DNA of 46,497 nucleotides from an uncultured Pelagibacteraceae bacterium (lineage in GTDB: Bacteria; Pseudomonadota; Alphaproteobacteria; Pelagibacterales; Pelagibacteraceae), in assembly GCA_902632935.1 (NCBI GenBank), contig CACPEJ010000006.1, positions 1-46,497 on the forward strand, given 5' to 3'. How positions within the stretch are numbered: the stretch's first letter is position 1; every line of letters starts with the position of its first letter. Below, in pieces: positions 1 through 11,643 of this stretch. A program made the translations under genes and the position numbers. The notes beneath the pieces were generated by a model. That model ran no database searches, had not been told where the DNA came from, and worked only from the letters and a program-made list of their open reading frames with translations.

Positions 1-2777
<2,777 letters not shown>

Positions 2778-3725
2778 TTATTTTTGACTTAAAATCTTTT
2801 TTGCTGGAATCGTTTTTTTTATCCAAGAATTCGGAATTGAATTAAATCCTTTTAATGCAGCGAAGTATGCTCCAGTGAAATTTGCTCTAGAGCAATTGCA
2901 ACCACCTGCCTTTATTGTTTTTAATATAGCTTCTTTATAATTTCTTGAATTAATTATTGTGTATATTGAACTATTAAAAGTTCCTGGATAACTACATGCC
3001 ATGCCAAGCTTTTTAATAGTAATAGGATGAAATTTTGAATTTAATCTTCTTATTTTTTTAATATCATTAACAATAACTTTAAATGATGTACTTTTTTTAA
3101 ATCTTTTAATAAATTCATGAATTGGATCTTTGGCTCCTTTAAGAGCAAAATCAATTATATAAAATTTTGCTAATGCATATTTTAAACTAATTTTTGAAGC
3201 AGTCACAATTCTTATGATTTTTTCTAGACTTTTGAAATCATAACCATAAAGAAAGTATGGAAGTGCAGCACAAAACCCATCAGATTCATTTACTTTTACT
3301 CCACCCGAAATCTTCTTATTTGATTTAATATTGTTTACAGTTTCTATAATATTTTGGTGTATCCATGGTCCTTTGATCATACCACGCCAATCTTTTACTT
3401 TTTTATATTTTGATCTGAGATTCAAATTTTTCCAATATTCACTTCCAGGACCAAAATTCTTCAGAATATTTTTTTTAAATTCTTTATCTATATCTTCATA
3501 ATTTTCTAGAAGTGTTTGAAACATAACTTGTCCAATTTCATTATAACCTGATACTTTCCCAGTTTTTATATTGTAGAAAGGACTTTTATTTTTTTTTAAA
3601 AAAGTAAAGTCTTTTTTACCTTTAATATAGGAATTAAGTTTTTTTTGATTGTATACCCAGTGTAATGGTCTTGCAGCTGCATCAGCAACTGTTGCTCCTA
3701 AAAATACATGAAGGTTATTTTTCAC
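2778..3725 (-). CDS. ADP-ribosylglycohydrolase / J1-crystallin-fold protein
   Basis: 315 residues. The N-terminal segment GATVADAAARPLHWVY (residues 10-25) and the C-terminal AGGCNCSRANFTGAY with GFNSIPNSWI (from residue 273) match the all-helical ADP-ribosylglycohydrolase superfamily, closest in style to the J1-crystallin branch. In active hydrolases the C-terminal motif carries metal-binding aspartates (GGDTD type). Here that position is C276 in GGCNC, so di-magnesium hydrolase chemistry may be altered or lost. No signal peptide or membrane segment is visible, so it should be cytosolic. It lies 1 nt downstream of trxB on the same strand and is almost certainly co-transcribed with it. A redox link through its paired cysteines is speculation. 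Substrate is unknown; fold assignment is moderately sure. Confidence 0.68.
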   Translation of the reverse strand: MKNNLHVFLGATVADAAARPLHWVYNQKKLNSYIKGKKDFTFLKKNKSPFYNIKTGKVSGYNEIGQVMFQTLLENYEDIDKEFKKNILKNFGPGSEYWKNLNLRSKYKKVKDWRGMIKGPWIHQNIIETVNNIKSNKKISGGVKVNESDGFCAALPYFLYGYDFKSLEKIIRIVTASKISLKYALAKFYIIDFALKGAKDPIHEFIKRFKKSTSFKVIVNDIKKIRRLNSKFHPITIKKLGMACSYPGTFNSSIYTIINSRNYKEAILKTIKAGGCNCSRANFTGAYFAALKGFNSIPNSWIKKTIPAKKILSQK

Positions 3726-3726
3726 T

Positions 3727-4671
3727 TTAATGTGATAAAAACTTTTCAGCCTCTAGTGCTGCCATACAACCCATACCAGCAGCAGTCACTGCTTGTCTAA
3801 ATGTTTTATCTTTTACATCTCCAGCCGCATAAACGCCTGGTACATTAGTCTCTGTTGAATCTGGTTTTGTTATTAAATACCCCTCTTTATCCATACTTAA
3901 TTGATTTTTAAATAATTGTGTAGCAGGGTCATGTCCAATTGCGATGAAGACACCATCTAGTTTAATTTCATCAATTTTATTTGTTTTAACATTCTTAATT
4001 TTAATTCCTTTAACATTTTTTGGATCTTTATCACCAATAACGTCTTCAACAACACTATCCCAAATAATTTCAATTTTTTTATTCTCCATAAGTTTTTTTT
4101 GAAGCATTTTTTCAGCTCTTAAATTATCTCTTCTGTGAATTAATTTTACTTTTGATGCAAATTTCGTAAGAAACATCGCTTCCTCAACAGCTGCATTACC
4201 TCCTCCAACAACAGCAACTTCTTTGTCTTTAAAGAAAAAACCATCACATGTTGCACATGCGGATACTCCAAAACCTCTAAACTCTTGTTCTGATTTTAAA
4301 TTTAACCATCTTGCTTGTGCCCCTGTTGAAATTATTATGCTATCAGCAGTGTATTTTTGACCAGTGTCTCCGATAGCTTCAAAAGGTGTTTTTTTTAAAT
4401 CGACAGAACTTATATGATCTTCAATCATTTCTGTTCCAACTGCTTTTGCTTGCTCTTTCATTTGATCCATAAGCCAAGGACCCTGAATAACATCAGCAAA
4501 CCCTGGAAAATTTTCAACATCCGTTGTTGTAGTTAATTGTCCACCTGGCTCTGAACCATAAACTAAAATTGGATTTAACATTGCTCTTGCCGCGTAAACA
4601 GCTGCTGTGTATCCAGCTGGACCAGACCCAATTATTAACACTTTTGTGTGTTTAGTTGGATTTTGACTCAT
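3727..4671 (-). CDS. trxB: Thioredoxin reductase (NADPH, FAD)
   Basis: 314 residues, the usual length of low-molecular-weight bacterial TrxB. It passes electrons from NADPH through FAD and a disulfide to thioredoxin in the cytoplasm. The FAD-binding GxGxxG motif is IIGSGPAGYTAA near residue 14. The redox pair is C139-A-T-C142 followed by DG. The NADPH-binding motif is VVGGGNAAVEEA, and the second FAD motif near the C-terminus reads GVYAAGDVKDKTFRQAVTAAGMG. It is transcribed leftward, ahead of the J1-crystallin-like gene. Its start codon is 21 bp from the divergent ELM1-family gene, so its promoter must extend into that gene. No sign of decay. Confidence 0.96.
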   Translation of the reverse strand: MSQNPTKHTKVLIIGSGPAGYTAAVYAARAMLNPILVYGSEPGGQLTTTTDVENFPGFADVIQGPWLMDQMKEQAKAVGTEMIEDHISSVDLKKTPFEAIGDTGQKYTADSIIISTGAQARWLNLKSEQEFRGFGVSACATCDGFFFKDKEVAVVGGGNAAVEEAMFLTKFASKVKLIHRRDNLRAEKMLQKKLMENKKIEIIWDSVVEDVIGDKDPKNVKGIKIKNVKTNKIDEIKLDGVFIAIGHDPATQLFKNQLSMDKEGYLITKPDSTETNVPGVYAAGDVKDKTFRQAVTAAGMGCMAALEAEKFLSH

Positions 4672-4692
4672 ATGAAAGCTATATAGTGATTA

Positions 4693-5643
4693 ATGACTAA
4701 ATTAAAAGGTTTATTATTGACCGAGGGCATGCACGGCATGATTAGCCAAGTTGAAGGACTTGCCAAAGCTTTAGGTTTAGATTTTATACACGAGAAAATT
4801 GAAATAAATAATTTTTGGAAAATGATCCCCCCAAAAATCACGCCAATTAAAAGGTTTGTTTTTAAAAATGATATTTTGCAAAAGTTTGATGTTGTAATCT
4901 CTTGTGGTAGAAAAAGTGTAATTCCCTCAATTTTTTTAAAAAAAAAGTTTGGAAATAAAATCATGAATATTCATATCCAAGATCCGAAGGTATCTTTAAA
5001 TAATTTTGATTTTGTGATTGCACCAGAACATGATGATCTAAAAGGTGAAAATGTATTATCAACTAAAGGGGCCATCCACTATCTACGAGAAAGTGAATTA
5101 GATGATAATATAAATTATTTAAAACCAAAAATTCAAAAAGAAAAAGTAGTTGTACTTGTTGTTGGTGGTCCAAATAAATATTATAATTTTAGGGATAATT
5201 TACTTGAAGGAATTTTCCATAAAATCAAAAAAAATTTTCTTGATAATGGCTACCAATTAATCTTTATTCCTTCAATGAGAACACCCCAAAGAATTATTGA
5301 TAAAGCTAAAGATTTTTATAATGGAGATCAAATCATTATTTCAGATGTTGATAAAAAAGCTTATTTATCATCACTTAAATTAGCAGACCATATAGTGGTA
5401 ACTTGTGACTCAACGTCCATGATATCTGAAGCTGCCATAACAGGTAAACCTATATATATAGCTGATATGCCAGCAATTAAGAACAATTATCGTTTCAAAA
5501 AATTTTTTGAGTTGTTCAAATCTTTAAATATTATAAGAAATCTAGACTCTTCTGTTGAGAGTTGGGATTATAAAAAACTTAATGAAACTGATAGAATAGC
5601 AGGTTATATAGAAAAAAGATTTCAAAATTATGACTTTTCTTAA
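4693..5643 (+). CDS. Mitochondrial-fission ELM1-like family protein (GT-B-like fold)
   Basis: 316 residues. Matches the ELM1-like family (formerly DUF1022), common in alphaproteobacteria and in plant mitochondria, where the homologue affects fission; the bacterial role is not established. Visible family features: an N-terminal segment with GMHGMISQVEGLAKALG, then FDVVISCGRKSVIPS, NIHIQDPK, APEHDD, VVGGPNKYYNF, PSMRTPQR, and a C-terminal nucleotide-sugar-transferase-like stretch TCDSTSMISEAAITGKPIYI. That last part resembles the donor-binding half of GT-B glycosyltransferases, so a sugar-transfer role is a reasonable guess. The 3' end overlaps the next gene by 14 bp, implying translational coupling. 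Confidence 0.8.
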   Translation: MTKLKGLLLTEGMHGMISQVEGLAKALGLDFIHEKIEINNFWKMIPPKITPIKRFVFKNDILQKFDVVISCGRKSVIPSIFLKKKFGNKIMNIHIQDPKVSLNNFDFVIAPEHDDLKGENVLSTKGAIHYLRESELDDNINYLKPKIQKEKVVVLVVGGPNKYYNFRDNLLEGIFHKIKKNFLDNGYQLIFIPSMRTPQRIIDKAKDFYNGDQIIISDVDKKAYLSSLKLADHIVVTCDSTSMISEAAITGKPIYIADMPAIKNNYRFKKFFELFKSLNIIRNLDSSVESWDYKKLNETDRIAGYIEKRFQNYDFS

Positions 5644-6292
5644 TTCCATTTTAAACAACTCAAAAAAATATGAATCTCCTTTTAATCATTGGGAATATAA
5701 TAATGCTCTAACTGATGAAGCAATTAAAGAAATTGAAAATGCAGACATTCCTGACATCAGCCAACATAATCTTAATTATGATGGCACAAGAGCTATTGAT
5801 GGTGGTGCAGCAGAATTTAGAGAAGGAATAGCATCTGGGGGAAAAGCAATCAAGTTTAGATGTTTTGTTACAAAAGAAAATGCTTCACAATTTCCAAATT
5901 TGGTAAAATTTATTAGCGAGCTTCAATCAAAGGAAACTTGTAATGCAATTTCAAAAATGATTGATAAAGATTTATCTAATTCATATGTTAGAGTTGAAAT
6001 TATATGTGATCGTGAAGGTTTTTGGCTTAAACCGCATTGCGATATTAAAGAAAAATTAATGTCAGGTTTAATTTTTGTTAATAATGCAAAAGAGTCTGAA
6101 GATTTGGGTACTGATTTTTATAATGAAAAATTAGAAAAGGTTAAAACAGTTCCTTACAAACATAATTATGGATACTTATTCACTAGTGGACCTAATACTT
6201 GGCATGGTATGGAAAAAAAGAAGATTATAAAGGAAAGAAGATGTATTCAGGTAAATTATGTCACCTTTCCCACTGATTGGAAAGTTGAGTGA
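5630..6292 (+). CDS. 2-oxoglutarate/Fe(II)-dependent oxygenase family protein
   Basis: 220 residues. The jelly-roll oxygenase facial triad is visible as H136-x-D138 in WLKPHCDIK and H192 in NTWHGME, with R203/R204 about a dozen residues later as the probable 2-oxoglutarate carboxylate contact. Such enzymes hydroxylate or otherwise oxidise a substrate using O2 and 2-oxoglutarate. The substrate is unknown. No signal peptide, so cytosolic. The start codon lies inside the 3' end of the ELM1-like gene (14 bp overlap), so the two products probably act in one process; if the neighbour is a glycosyltransferase, a sugar or lipid-linked intermediate is one possible substrate (inference). It converges with the small gene that follows, with no gap. 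Confidence 0.8.
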   Translation: MTFLNSILNNSKKYESPFNHWEYNNALTDEAIKEIENADIPDISQHNLNYDGTRAIDGGAAEFREGIASGGKAIKFRCFVTKENASQFPNLVKFISELQSKETCNAISKMIDKDLSNSYVRVEIICDREGFWLKPHCDIKEKLMSGLIFVNNAKESEDLGTDFYNEKLEKVKTVPYKHNYGYLFTSGPNTWHGMEKKKIIKERRCIQVNYVTFPTDWKVE

Positions 6293-6553
6293 TTAACTTA
6301 ATAAACTCGAATATAAACCAATAAAACTAAATACGCCCAATACTAAACAGATTCCTGTTACTGCTTTCAACTGGTCACCATCTTCATGAATATTTGTTTT
6401 GTCATAAAGTTTCCAATAGGCACATTTATCTTGATTAGTGGTCTTTGATTTTAAAATTTTTTTTTTGATAGGAAGCTTTAATAGTTGAGCACTAAAAATT
6501 TCACTTTTTTTAGATGCGTCTTCGATAATATATTGACGAATTTCTGAACTCAT
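6293..6553 (-). CDS. Small tail-anchored protein of unknown function
   Basis: Not recognised. The ATG at 6553 gives 86 residues beginning MSSEIRQYIIEDASKK; an upstream in-frame ATG at 6598 would add 15 residues of irregular composition and is less likely. The N-terminal 60 residues are charged (KKSEIF, LPIKKKILKSK) and include one cysteine in KCAYWKLYD. The C-terminal part AVTGICLVLGVFSFIGLY is one hydrophobic segment, so the protein probably sits in the inner membrane by its tail. It stands between a convergent oxygenase gene and carB and could be read from its own promoter in the 6554-6656 region. Compact, well-formed reading frame with neighbour-like codon use; probably real but lineage-restricted. 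Confidence 0.6.
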   Translation of the reverse strand: MSSEIRQYIIEDASKKSEIFSAQLLKLPIKKKILKSKTTNQDKCAYWKLYDKTNIHEDGDQLKAVTGICLVLGVFSFIGLYSSLLS

Positions 6554-6656
6554 ATGAATAAATTTTAAAAAATAAATTTGATGAATACAACCTAACAATT
6601 ATTCATTTTGGGTAATTATTCTTCAAAAAAAAATTATACAACTTTTAATTGTAATA

Positions 6657-9600
6657 TTATTTTAGTTCTTGCAGTGCAATTATATCAAGTTTTTTTGTTT
6701 TAAGAGATTTAATTGCCTCCAAACATGCTTGAGCAGTAGACATATTTGTACAATATGGAACTTTATTTTTTAAAGTTGCTCTTCTTAGTGCAATAGCATC
6801 GTTTATTCGATGCTCACTATTTCCTCCACCAGTATTGATTACAAGAGCTATTTTTTTTGAGTCTAAAATATCCACTATGTGAGGTGTTCCACTGCTGACT
6901 TTATTTATAATTTTACATTTCATTCCATGTTTTCGAATGTACTCAGCAGTGCCTTTTGTTGCACTTAACTTAAAATTTAATTTAATTAAATCTTTAGCTA
7001 GACCTATCCCCTCATCCTTATGAGAGTTTTTCAAAGATATAAATGCAAGACCGTTTTTTGGAAGTGAATTCGCAGCAGCAATTTGACTTTTTGCAAATGC
7101 CATGCCAAAATTTTTATCAAACCCCATTACTTCACCAGTTGATTTCATTTCTGGACCAAGAAGTAAATCGCTGTTTGGAAATTTATTAAAAGGAAATACT
7201 GCTTCTTTAACCGCATACATTCCTTTTGATTTTTCTTTTAAATTGAATTTCAATAGTTTCTCTCCAGTCATTACTCTTGATGCAATTTTTGCTAATGGTA
7301 AACCTTTTGCTTTAGATACAAAGGGCACAGTTCTACTAGCTCGAGGATTTACTTCAATCACATAAATTTCATCTTTTTTTATTGCAAACTGGATATTCAT
7401 GAAACCTTTGACTTTTAAGGCTAATGCTAGCTTTTTAGTTTGATTTTCAATTTCCTTTATTAGAAATGGTTTAATAGATATTGGAGGCAAACTACAAGCA
7501 GAGTCCCCAGAATGAATACCAGCTTCTTCAATATGTTGCATAATACCAGCAACATATACCTCTTTACCATCAGATATTGCATCAACATCCACTTCCATTG
7601 CATGATCAATAAATTTGTCAATTAAAATTGGATTTTTTTCTGCAGCTTTAAAGGCTTCTTCGATAAAATTTCTTAATTGACCTTTTTCATAAACTATTTC
7701 CATTGCTCTTCCGCCTAAAACATATGAAGGTCTTACCATTAAAGGTAATCCAATTTTATCAGCAATCTTGATCGCTTCCTTATAAGTTTTGGCAATTCCA
7801 CTTTCTGCTTGTTTTAATTTTAATTTATTAAGCAAATTTCTAAATCTATCCCTATCCTCTGCTAAATCTATAGAACTATATTGAGTTCCTAAAATAGGTA
7901 ATTTGTTTTGATGTAAAAATTTAGCAAGTTTGATTGGAGTTTGTCCTCCAAACTGGGCAATTATACCAATTAAGCTTCCATTCATTTGCTCTTTTTTGAT
8001 AATATTAAAAACAAATTCTTCTTTCAAAGGTTCAAAATAAAGTCGATCACTAGTATCGTAATCAGTAGAGACTGTCTCAGGATTACAATTTACCATGATT
8101 GTTTCGAAACCAGCGTCTTTTAAAGAAAAGCTTGCTTGACAACAACAATAATCAAATTCTATTCCTTGACCAATTCTATTTGGTCCCCCTCCTAGAATAA
8201 TTATCTTTTTTTTACTAGTCGGCTCTGCTTCACACTCTGAAACTATTGAAAAGTTTCTTTGATAAGTTGAATACATGTATGGAGTGAAAGATTTAAATTC
8301 AGCAGCACAAGTATCAACTTTTTTATAAACGGGTAATATTTTTAGTGCTATCCTCTTTTTTCTTACAACCTCCTCGGAAAGATTTGTTAATTCTGATAAT
8401 TTTTTATCTGAGAAACCTATAGATTTAATCTTATTAAATTCTGTAAAATTTTTTGGTAATCCTATTTTTTTTAAATTTATTTCACAATCAACAATTTCTT
8501 TAATTTGACCTAGAAACCATGGGTCAATTTTAGATAATTTAAAAATCCTATCTAAACTAATTTTTTTTCTTATCCCCTCAGCAACTAGTAAGATTTTGTT
8601 TGGTATATTTTCTTTTAGTTTTTTTTCAATTTGTTGTTTTGATAAATCAAATATTCTATCAAGACCTGAAAAGCCAGTTTCTAAAGATATCAAAGCTTTT
8701 TGAAGGGATTCTTTAAAATTTCTTCCAATTGCCATAGCCTCACCAACAGATTTCATTGAAGTACCAAGAGTTGCAGGGGAGGTTGAAAATTTTTCAAAAG
8801 TAAATCTTGGTATTTTGGTTACTACATAATCGATACTTGGTTCAAATGATGCTGGAGTAACTTTGGTGATTTCATTTTTGAGTTCATCTAAAGTATATCC
8901 GACAGCTAATTTTGCTGCTACTTTTGCAATTGGAAATCCAGTTGCTTTAGATGCCAAAGCTGATGATCTTGATACACGTGGGTTCATCTCAATTATCACC
9001 ATTCGACCATTTTTAGGATTAATTGCGAATTGAACATTGGATCCACCTGTTTCAACTCCAATCTTTCTTAAACATGCGATAGATGCATTTCTCATAACCT
9101 GGTATTCTTTATCAGTGAGAGTAAGTGCTGGCGCAACTGTTACTGAGTCACCTGTGTGTATTCCCATTGGATCAATATTCTCAATGGAACAAATAATGAT
9201 ACAGTTATCTTTCTTATCTCTAACGACCTCCATCTCAAATTCTTTCCAGCCCTCTAAGCATTCCTCAACCAAAATTTGGCTAACAGGTGACTCACGTAGT
9301 CCGTTTTTTACAATTTTTAAATACTCTTTTTTTGTTTTTGCTATTCCTCCACCAAGCCCACCAAGTGTGAAAGCAGGTCTTATGATTGCTGGCAAACCAA
9401 TTTTTTTTAGAACTCTGATAGCTTGATTATTGTTGTTTACGATTTCAGATTTAGGTAAATCTAAACCAATTTCTATCATATTTTTTCTAAACTTTTTTCT
9501 GTCTTCAGCGTTTGAAATTGCCTTTGAATTTGCCCCAATAAGTTCAATTTTATATTTTTTCAAAATCCCTTTTTTTTCAGCATCCATTGCAAGATTAAGT

Positions 9601-9884
9601 GCAGTTTGCCCTCCCATTGTAGGAAGAATTGCATCAGGTCTTTCTTTTTTAAGAATTTTTTCTAAAACATCTAAAGTTATTGGTTCAACATAGGTTTTGT
9701 CTGCAACATCTGGATCAGTCATTATGGTAGCAGGATTTGAATTTATCAAAATTACTTTAAAACCTTCATCCTTAAGAGCTTTGCAAGCTTGTGTTCCTGA
9801 ATAATCAAATTCACATGCTTGTCCGATGATGATTGGGCCAGCTCCAACAACTAATATTTTTTTAATATCTTTTCTTTTTGGCAT
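6657..9884 (-). CDS. carB: Carbamoyl-phosphate synthase large chain
   Basis: 1075 residues, full length for CarB. It makes carbamoyl phosphate from bicarbonate, ammonia delivered by CarA and two ATP, feeding pyrimidine and arginine synthesis. Two homologous halves are clear: the first starts [23 protein letters not shown], the second near residue 556 with [21 protein letters not shown]. Each has an ATP-grasp domain (for example [12 protein letters not shown] and [12 protein letters not shown]). The C-terminal MGS-like allosteric domain contains [13 protein letters not shown] and VINTGGG. The start codon overlaps the end of carA by 23 bp, so translation is probably coupled. No anomaly seen. 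Confidence 0.97.
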   Translation of the reverse strand: MPKRKDIKKILVVGAGPIIIGQACEFDYSGTQACKALKDEGFKVILINSNPATIMTDPDVADKTYVEPITLDVLEKILKKERPDAILPTMGGQTALNLAMDAEKKGILKKYKIELIGANSKAISNAEDRKKFRKNMIEIGLDLPKSEIVNNNNQAIRVLKKIGLPAIIRPAFTLGGLGGGIAKTKKEYLKIVKNGLRESPVSQILVEECLEGWKEFEMEVVRDKKDNCIIICSIENIDPMGIHTGDSVTVAPALTLTDKEYQVMRNASIACLRKIGVETGGSNVQFAINPKNGRMVIIEMNPRVSRSSALASKATGFPIAKVAAKLAVGYTLDELKNEITKVTPASFEPSIDYVVTKIPRFTFEKFSTSPATLGTSMKSVGEAMAIGRNFKESLQKALISLETGFSGLDRIFDLSKQQIEKKLKENIPNKILLVAEGIRKKISLDRIFKLSKIDPWFLGQIKEIVDCEINLKKIGLPKNFTEFNKIKSIGFSDKKLSELTNLSEEVVRKKRIALKILPVYKKVDTCAAEFKSFTPYMYSTYQRNFSIVSECEAEPTSKKKIIILGGGPNRIGQGIEFDYCCCQASFSLKDAGFETIMVNCNPETVSTDYDTSDRLYFEPLKEEFVFNIIKKEQMNGSLIGIIAQFGGQTPIKLAKFLHQNKLPILGTQYSSIDLAEDRDRFRNLLNKLKLKQAESGIAKTYKEAIKIADKIGLPLMVRPSYVLGGRAMEIVYEKGQLRNFIEEAFKAAEKNPILIDKFIDHAMEVDVDAISDGKEVYVAGIMQHIEEAGIHSGDSACSLPPISIKPFLIKEIENQTKKLALALKVKGFMNIQFAIKKDEIYVIEVNPRASRTVPFVSKAKGLPLAKIASRVMTGEKLLKFNLKEKSKGMYAVKEAVFPFNKFPNSDLLLGPEMKSTGEVMGFDKNFGMAFAKSQIAAANSLPKNGLAFISLKNSHKDEGIGLAKDLIKLNFKLSATKGTAEYIRKHGMKCKIINKVSSGTPHIVDILDSKKIALVINTGGGNSEHRINDAIALRRATLKNKVPYCTNMSTAQACLEAIKSLKTKKLDIIALQELK

Positions 9885-11055
9885 TTCTTTTTATGTTATG
9901 AATAAATTCTTGAAATAAATAAACACTATCTTGCGGCCCAGGATTGGACTCTGGATGATATTGAACAGAAAATACTGGTTTATTTTTTAACCTTATGCCT
10001 TCAATACTACCATCGAATAAAGATTTATGAGTAACCTCAATATTTTTTGGTAATGTTTCTTTAACTACTTCAAAACCATGATTTTGACTAGTGATTTCTA
10101 CATTATCATGAATTAAATTTTTTACTGGATGGTTTGCTCCTCTATGACCTAATTTCATTTTTTTTGTTTTACCCCCAAGAGCCAGTGCAAGAATTTGATG
10201 ACCTAAACAAATACCAAATATTGGTAAATTTTTTTTAATAAGGTTTTTGATAATATTGATCGCATATTTGCCAGTTGCTGCTGGATCTCCAGGCCCATTA
10301 GATAAAAAAATTCCATTTGGCTTAAGACTCAATATTTTTTCCGCAGAAGTCTTGCACGGAACAACAGTAACTTTACAATTAAAGTTCGAAAAATATCTTA
10401 AAATATTTTTTTTTATTCCATAGTCAATTGCAACAACATGCAAAGACCTTTTTTTATTTTTCTCAAATCCAGTTTCTTTTTTCCAAGTTTTAAGCCCTTT
10501 CCAAATATAATTTTTTCTGGTGGATACGACCTCGGCAAGATCTAAATTTTTTAAACCACCCCATTTTATTGTCGTATTTGTGAGTTTGTTAATACTGAAT
10601 TTTCCTTTATTTGAATAACAAATGGTACCTTTAGGGGCCCCTTTATCTCTAATGAAATTTGTAAGGTTTCTAGTATCTAATCCAGTGATACCAATAATTT
10701 TGTTTTTTTTAAGCCAATAATCTAAATGTAAAAATGATCTATAATTTGAGGGATTAGTTATTTCAGAATTAAAAATTACTCCTCTAGTCCAGATTTTATC
10801 TGACTCATGATCTTCATGATTTGTTCCAACATTTCCAATGTGGGGAAAAGTAAAATTAATAATTTGACCTGCATAAGAAGGGTCAGATATGATCTCTTGA
10901 TAGCCAGTTAATGACGTATTAAAGCACACCTCTCCTGTTGCAACACCTTCATAACCAATTCCAATACCTTTAAAAACTTTCTTATTTTCTAGAACTAAAA
11001 TACCTGTATGAGTTTGAGAAATTTTTGAGCTATTATTTTTTGCTTTTTTGATCAA
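9862..11055 (-). CDS. carA: Carbamoyl-phosphate synthase small chain (glutaminase)
   Basis: 397 residues. CarA hydrolyses glutamine and channels ammonia to CarB. The N-terminal domain is recognisable from [13 protein letters not shown] and [20 protein letters not shown]. The class I amidotransferase domain has the nucleophile Cys in [16 protein letters not shown] and the catalytic His-Glu in [11 protein letters not shown]. The reading frame begins with TTG at 11055-11053; no ATG is available before the conserved domain, so a TTG start is likely, with a roughly 15-residue N-terminal extension. A 12-bp palindrome lies just upstream. It is the first gene of the carAB pair, divergent from yqeY. 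Confidence 0.95.
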   Translation of the reverse strand: MIKKAKNNSSKISQTHTGILVLENKKVFKGIGIGYEGVATGEVCFNTSLTGYQEIISDPSYAGQIINFTFPHIGNVGTNHEDHESDKIWTRGVIFNSEITNPSNYRSFLHLDYWLKKNKIIGITGLDTRNLTNFIRDKGAPKGTICYSNKGKFSINKLTNTTIKWGGLKNLDLAEVVSTRKNYIWKGLKTWKKETGFEKNKKRSLHVVAIDYGIKKNILRYFSNFNCKVTVVPCKTSAEKILSLKPNGIFLSNGPGDPAATGKYAINIIKNLIKKNLPIFGICLGHQILALALGGKTKKMKLGHRGANHPVKNLIHDNVEITSQNHGFEVVKETLPKNIEVTHKSLFDGSIEGIRLKNKPVFSVQYHPESNPGPQDSVYLFQEFIHNIKRNAKKKRY

Positions 11056-11059
11056 TTAC

Positions 11060-11071
11060 AACTCATGAGTT
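11060..11071. repeat. 12-bp perfect palindrome upstream of carA
   Basis: AACTCATGAGTT is self-complementary and ends 5 nt upstream of the TTG start of carA. It could be an operator, or block or shape the start site of carA; it could also be chance in AT-rich DNA. No matching regulator is suggested by the sequence. Confidence 0.3.
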
Positions 11072-11114
11072 AAAGGTTAATACAATAAAAGGTTTATTAT
11101 CGCAACAGAGATGT

Positions 11115-11120
11115 ATTATA
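11115..11120 (-). promoter_or_regulatory. Candidate -10 element for carAB
   Basis: On the minus strand a perfect TATAAT occurs about 60 nt upstream of the carA start. There is no good -35 at 16-18 nt, so support rests on the -10 alone in an AT-rich background. An inverted repeat AAATTGT/ACAATTT (11121-11140) sits just upstream of it. Confidence 0.3.
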
Positions 11121-11145
11121 AAATTGTAAAAAAACAATTTTTCTT

Positions 11146-11173
11146 TTGAAGAATTTTTTCTTTAAAGTAGATT
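11146..11173 (+). promoter_or_regulatory. Candidate promoter for yqeY-dnaG
   Basis: TTGAAG (11146-11151), a 16-nt spacer, then TAGATT (11168-11173). The expected transcription start, about 7 nt downstream, falls on or next to the yqeY ATG at 11180, which would give a leaderless or nearly leaderless message. Matches to consensus are partial. Confidence 0.35.
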
Positions 11174-11179
11174 AAAATC

Positions 11180-11641
11180 ATGTCGCTAAAAGAGACCATA
11201 GAAGCTGAATATAAAAAAGCCTTAAAATCGAAAGATAAAACTAAAATCTCAACTTACAGGTTAATTCTCTCATCCATTAAAGATCTGGATATTGTTAATA
11301 GATCTGGTCCAAATAAAAAAGAGACTGATGATGTCGATATTAAAAAATTATTTAAGAAGATGGTGAAACAAAGAGCCGAATCAATTGAAATTTACAAAAA
11401 AAATAATCGGTCTGATCTTTTAGAAGTAGAGCAGAATGAATATGATATTTTATCAGGTTTTCTACCTAAACAACTTAATGAGGAAGACACAAAAAAAATA
11501 TGTGAAGAGATTATATCTAAAGTAGGTGCTAATTCAGTAAAAGATATGGGCAAAGTTATGGGAGAATTAAAAAAACAATATGTTGATGAGATTGATTTCT
11601 CCAAAGCAGGAGCACTAATTAAACAATTACTTAATAAGTAG
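11180..11641 (+). CDS. yqeY: GatB/YqeY domain protein
   Basis: 153 residues, the usual size for stand-alone YqeY. The fold matches the C-terminal tail domain of GatB, the tRNA-binding part of the Asp/Glu-tRNA amidotransferase; the role of free YqeY is not firmly known. Visible family features: LKSKDKTKISTYRLILSSIKD near the N-terminus, KKMVKQRAESIEIYKKNNR in the middle, then LSGFLPKQL and DMGKVMGELKKQY at the end. It lies 2 nt upstream of dnaG, in the yqeY-dnaG-rpoD order common in many bacteria (in E. coli rpsU occupies this place). Confidence 0.92.
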   Translation: MSLKETIEAEYKKALKSKDKTKISTYRLILSSIKDLDIVNRSGPNKKETDDVDIKKLFKKMVKQRAESIEIYKKNNRSDLLEVEQNEYDILSGFLPKQLNEEDTKKICEEIISKVGANSVKDMGKVMGELKKQYVDEIDFSKAGALIKQLLNK

Positions 11642-11643
11642 TT

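Noticed and set aside
9037..9693. Open frames of 87-129 codons antisense to carB
   Set aside because: They are shadows of the conserved carB frame with no family features or spacing of their own.
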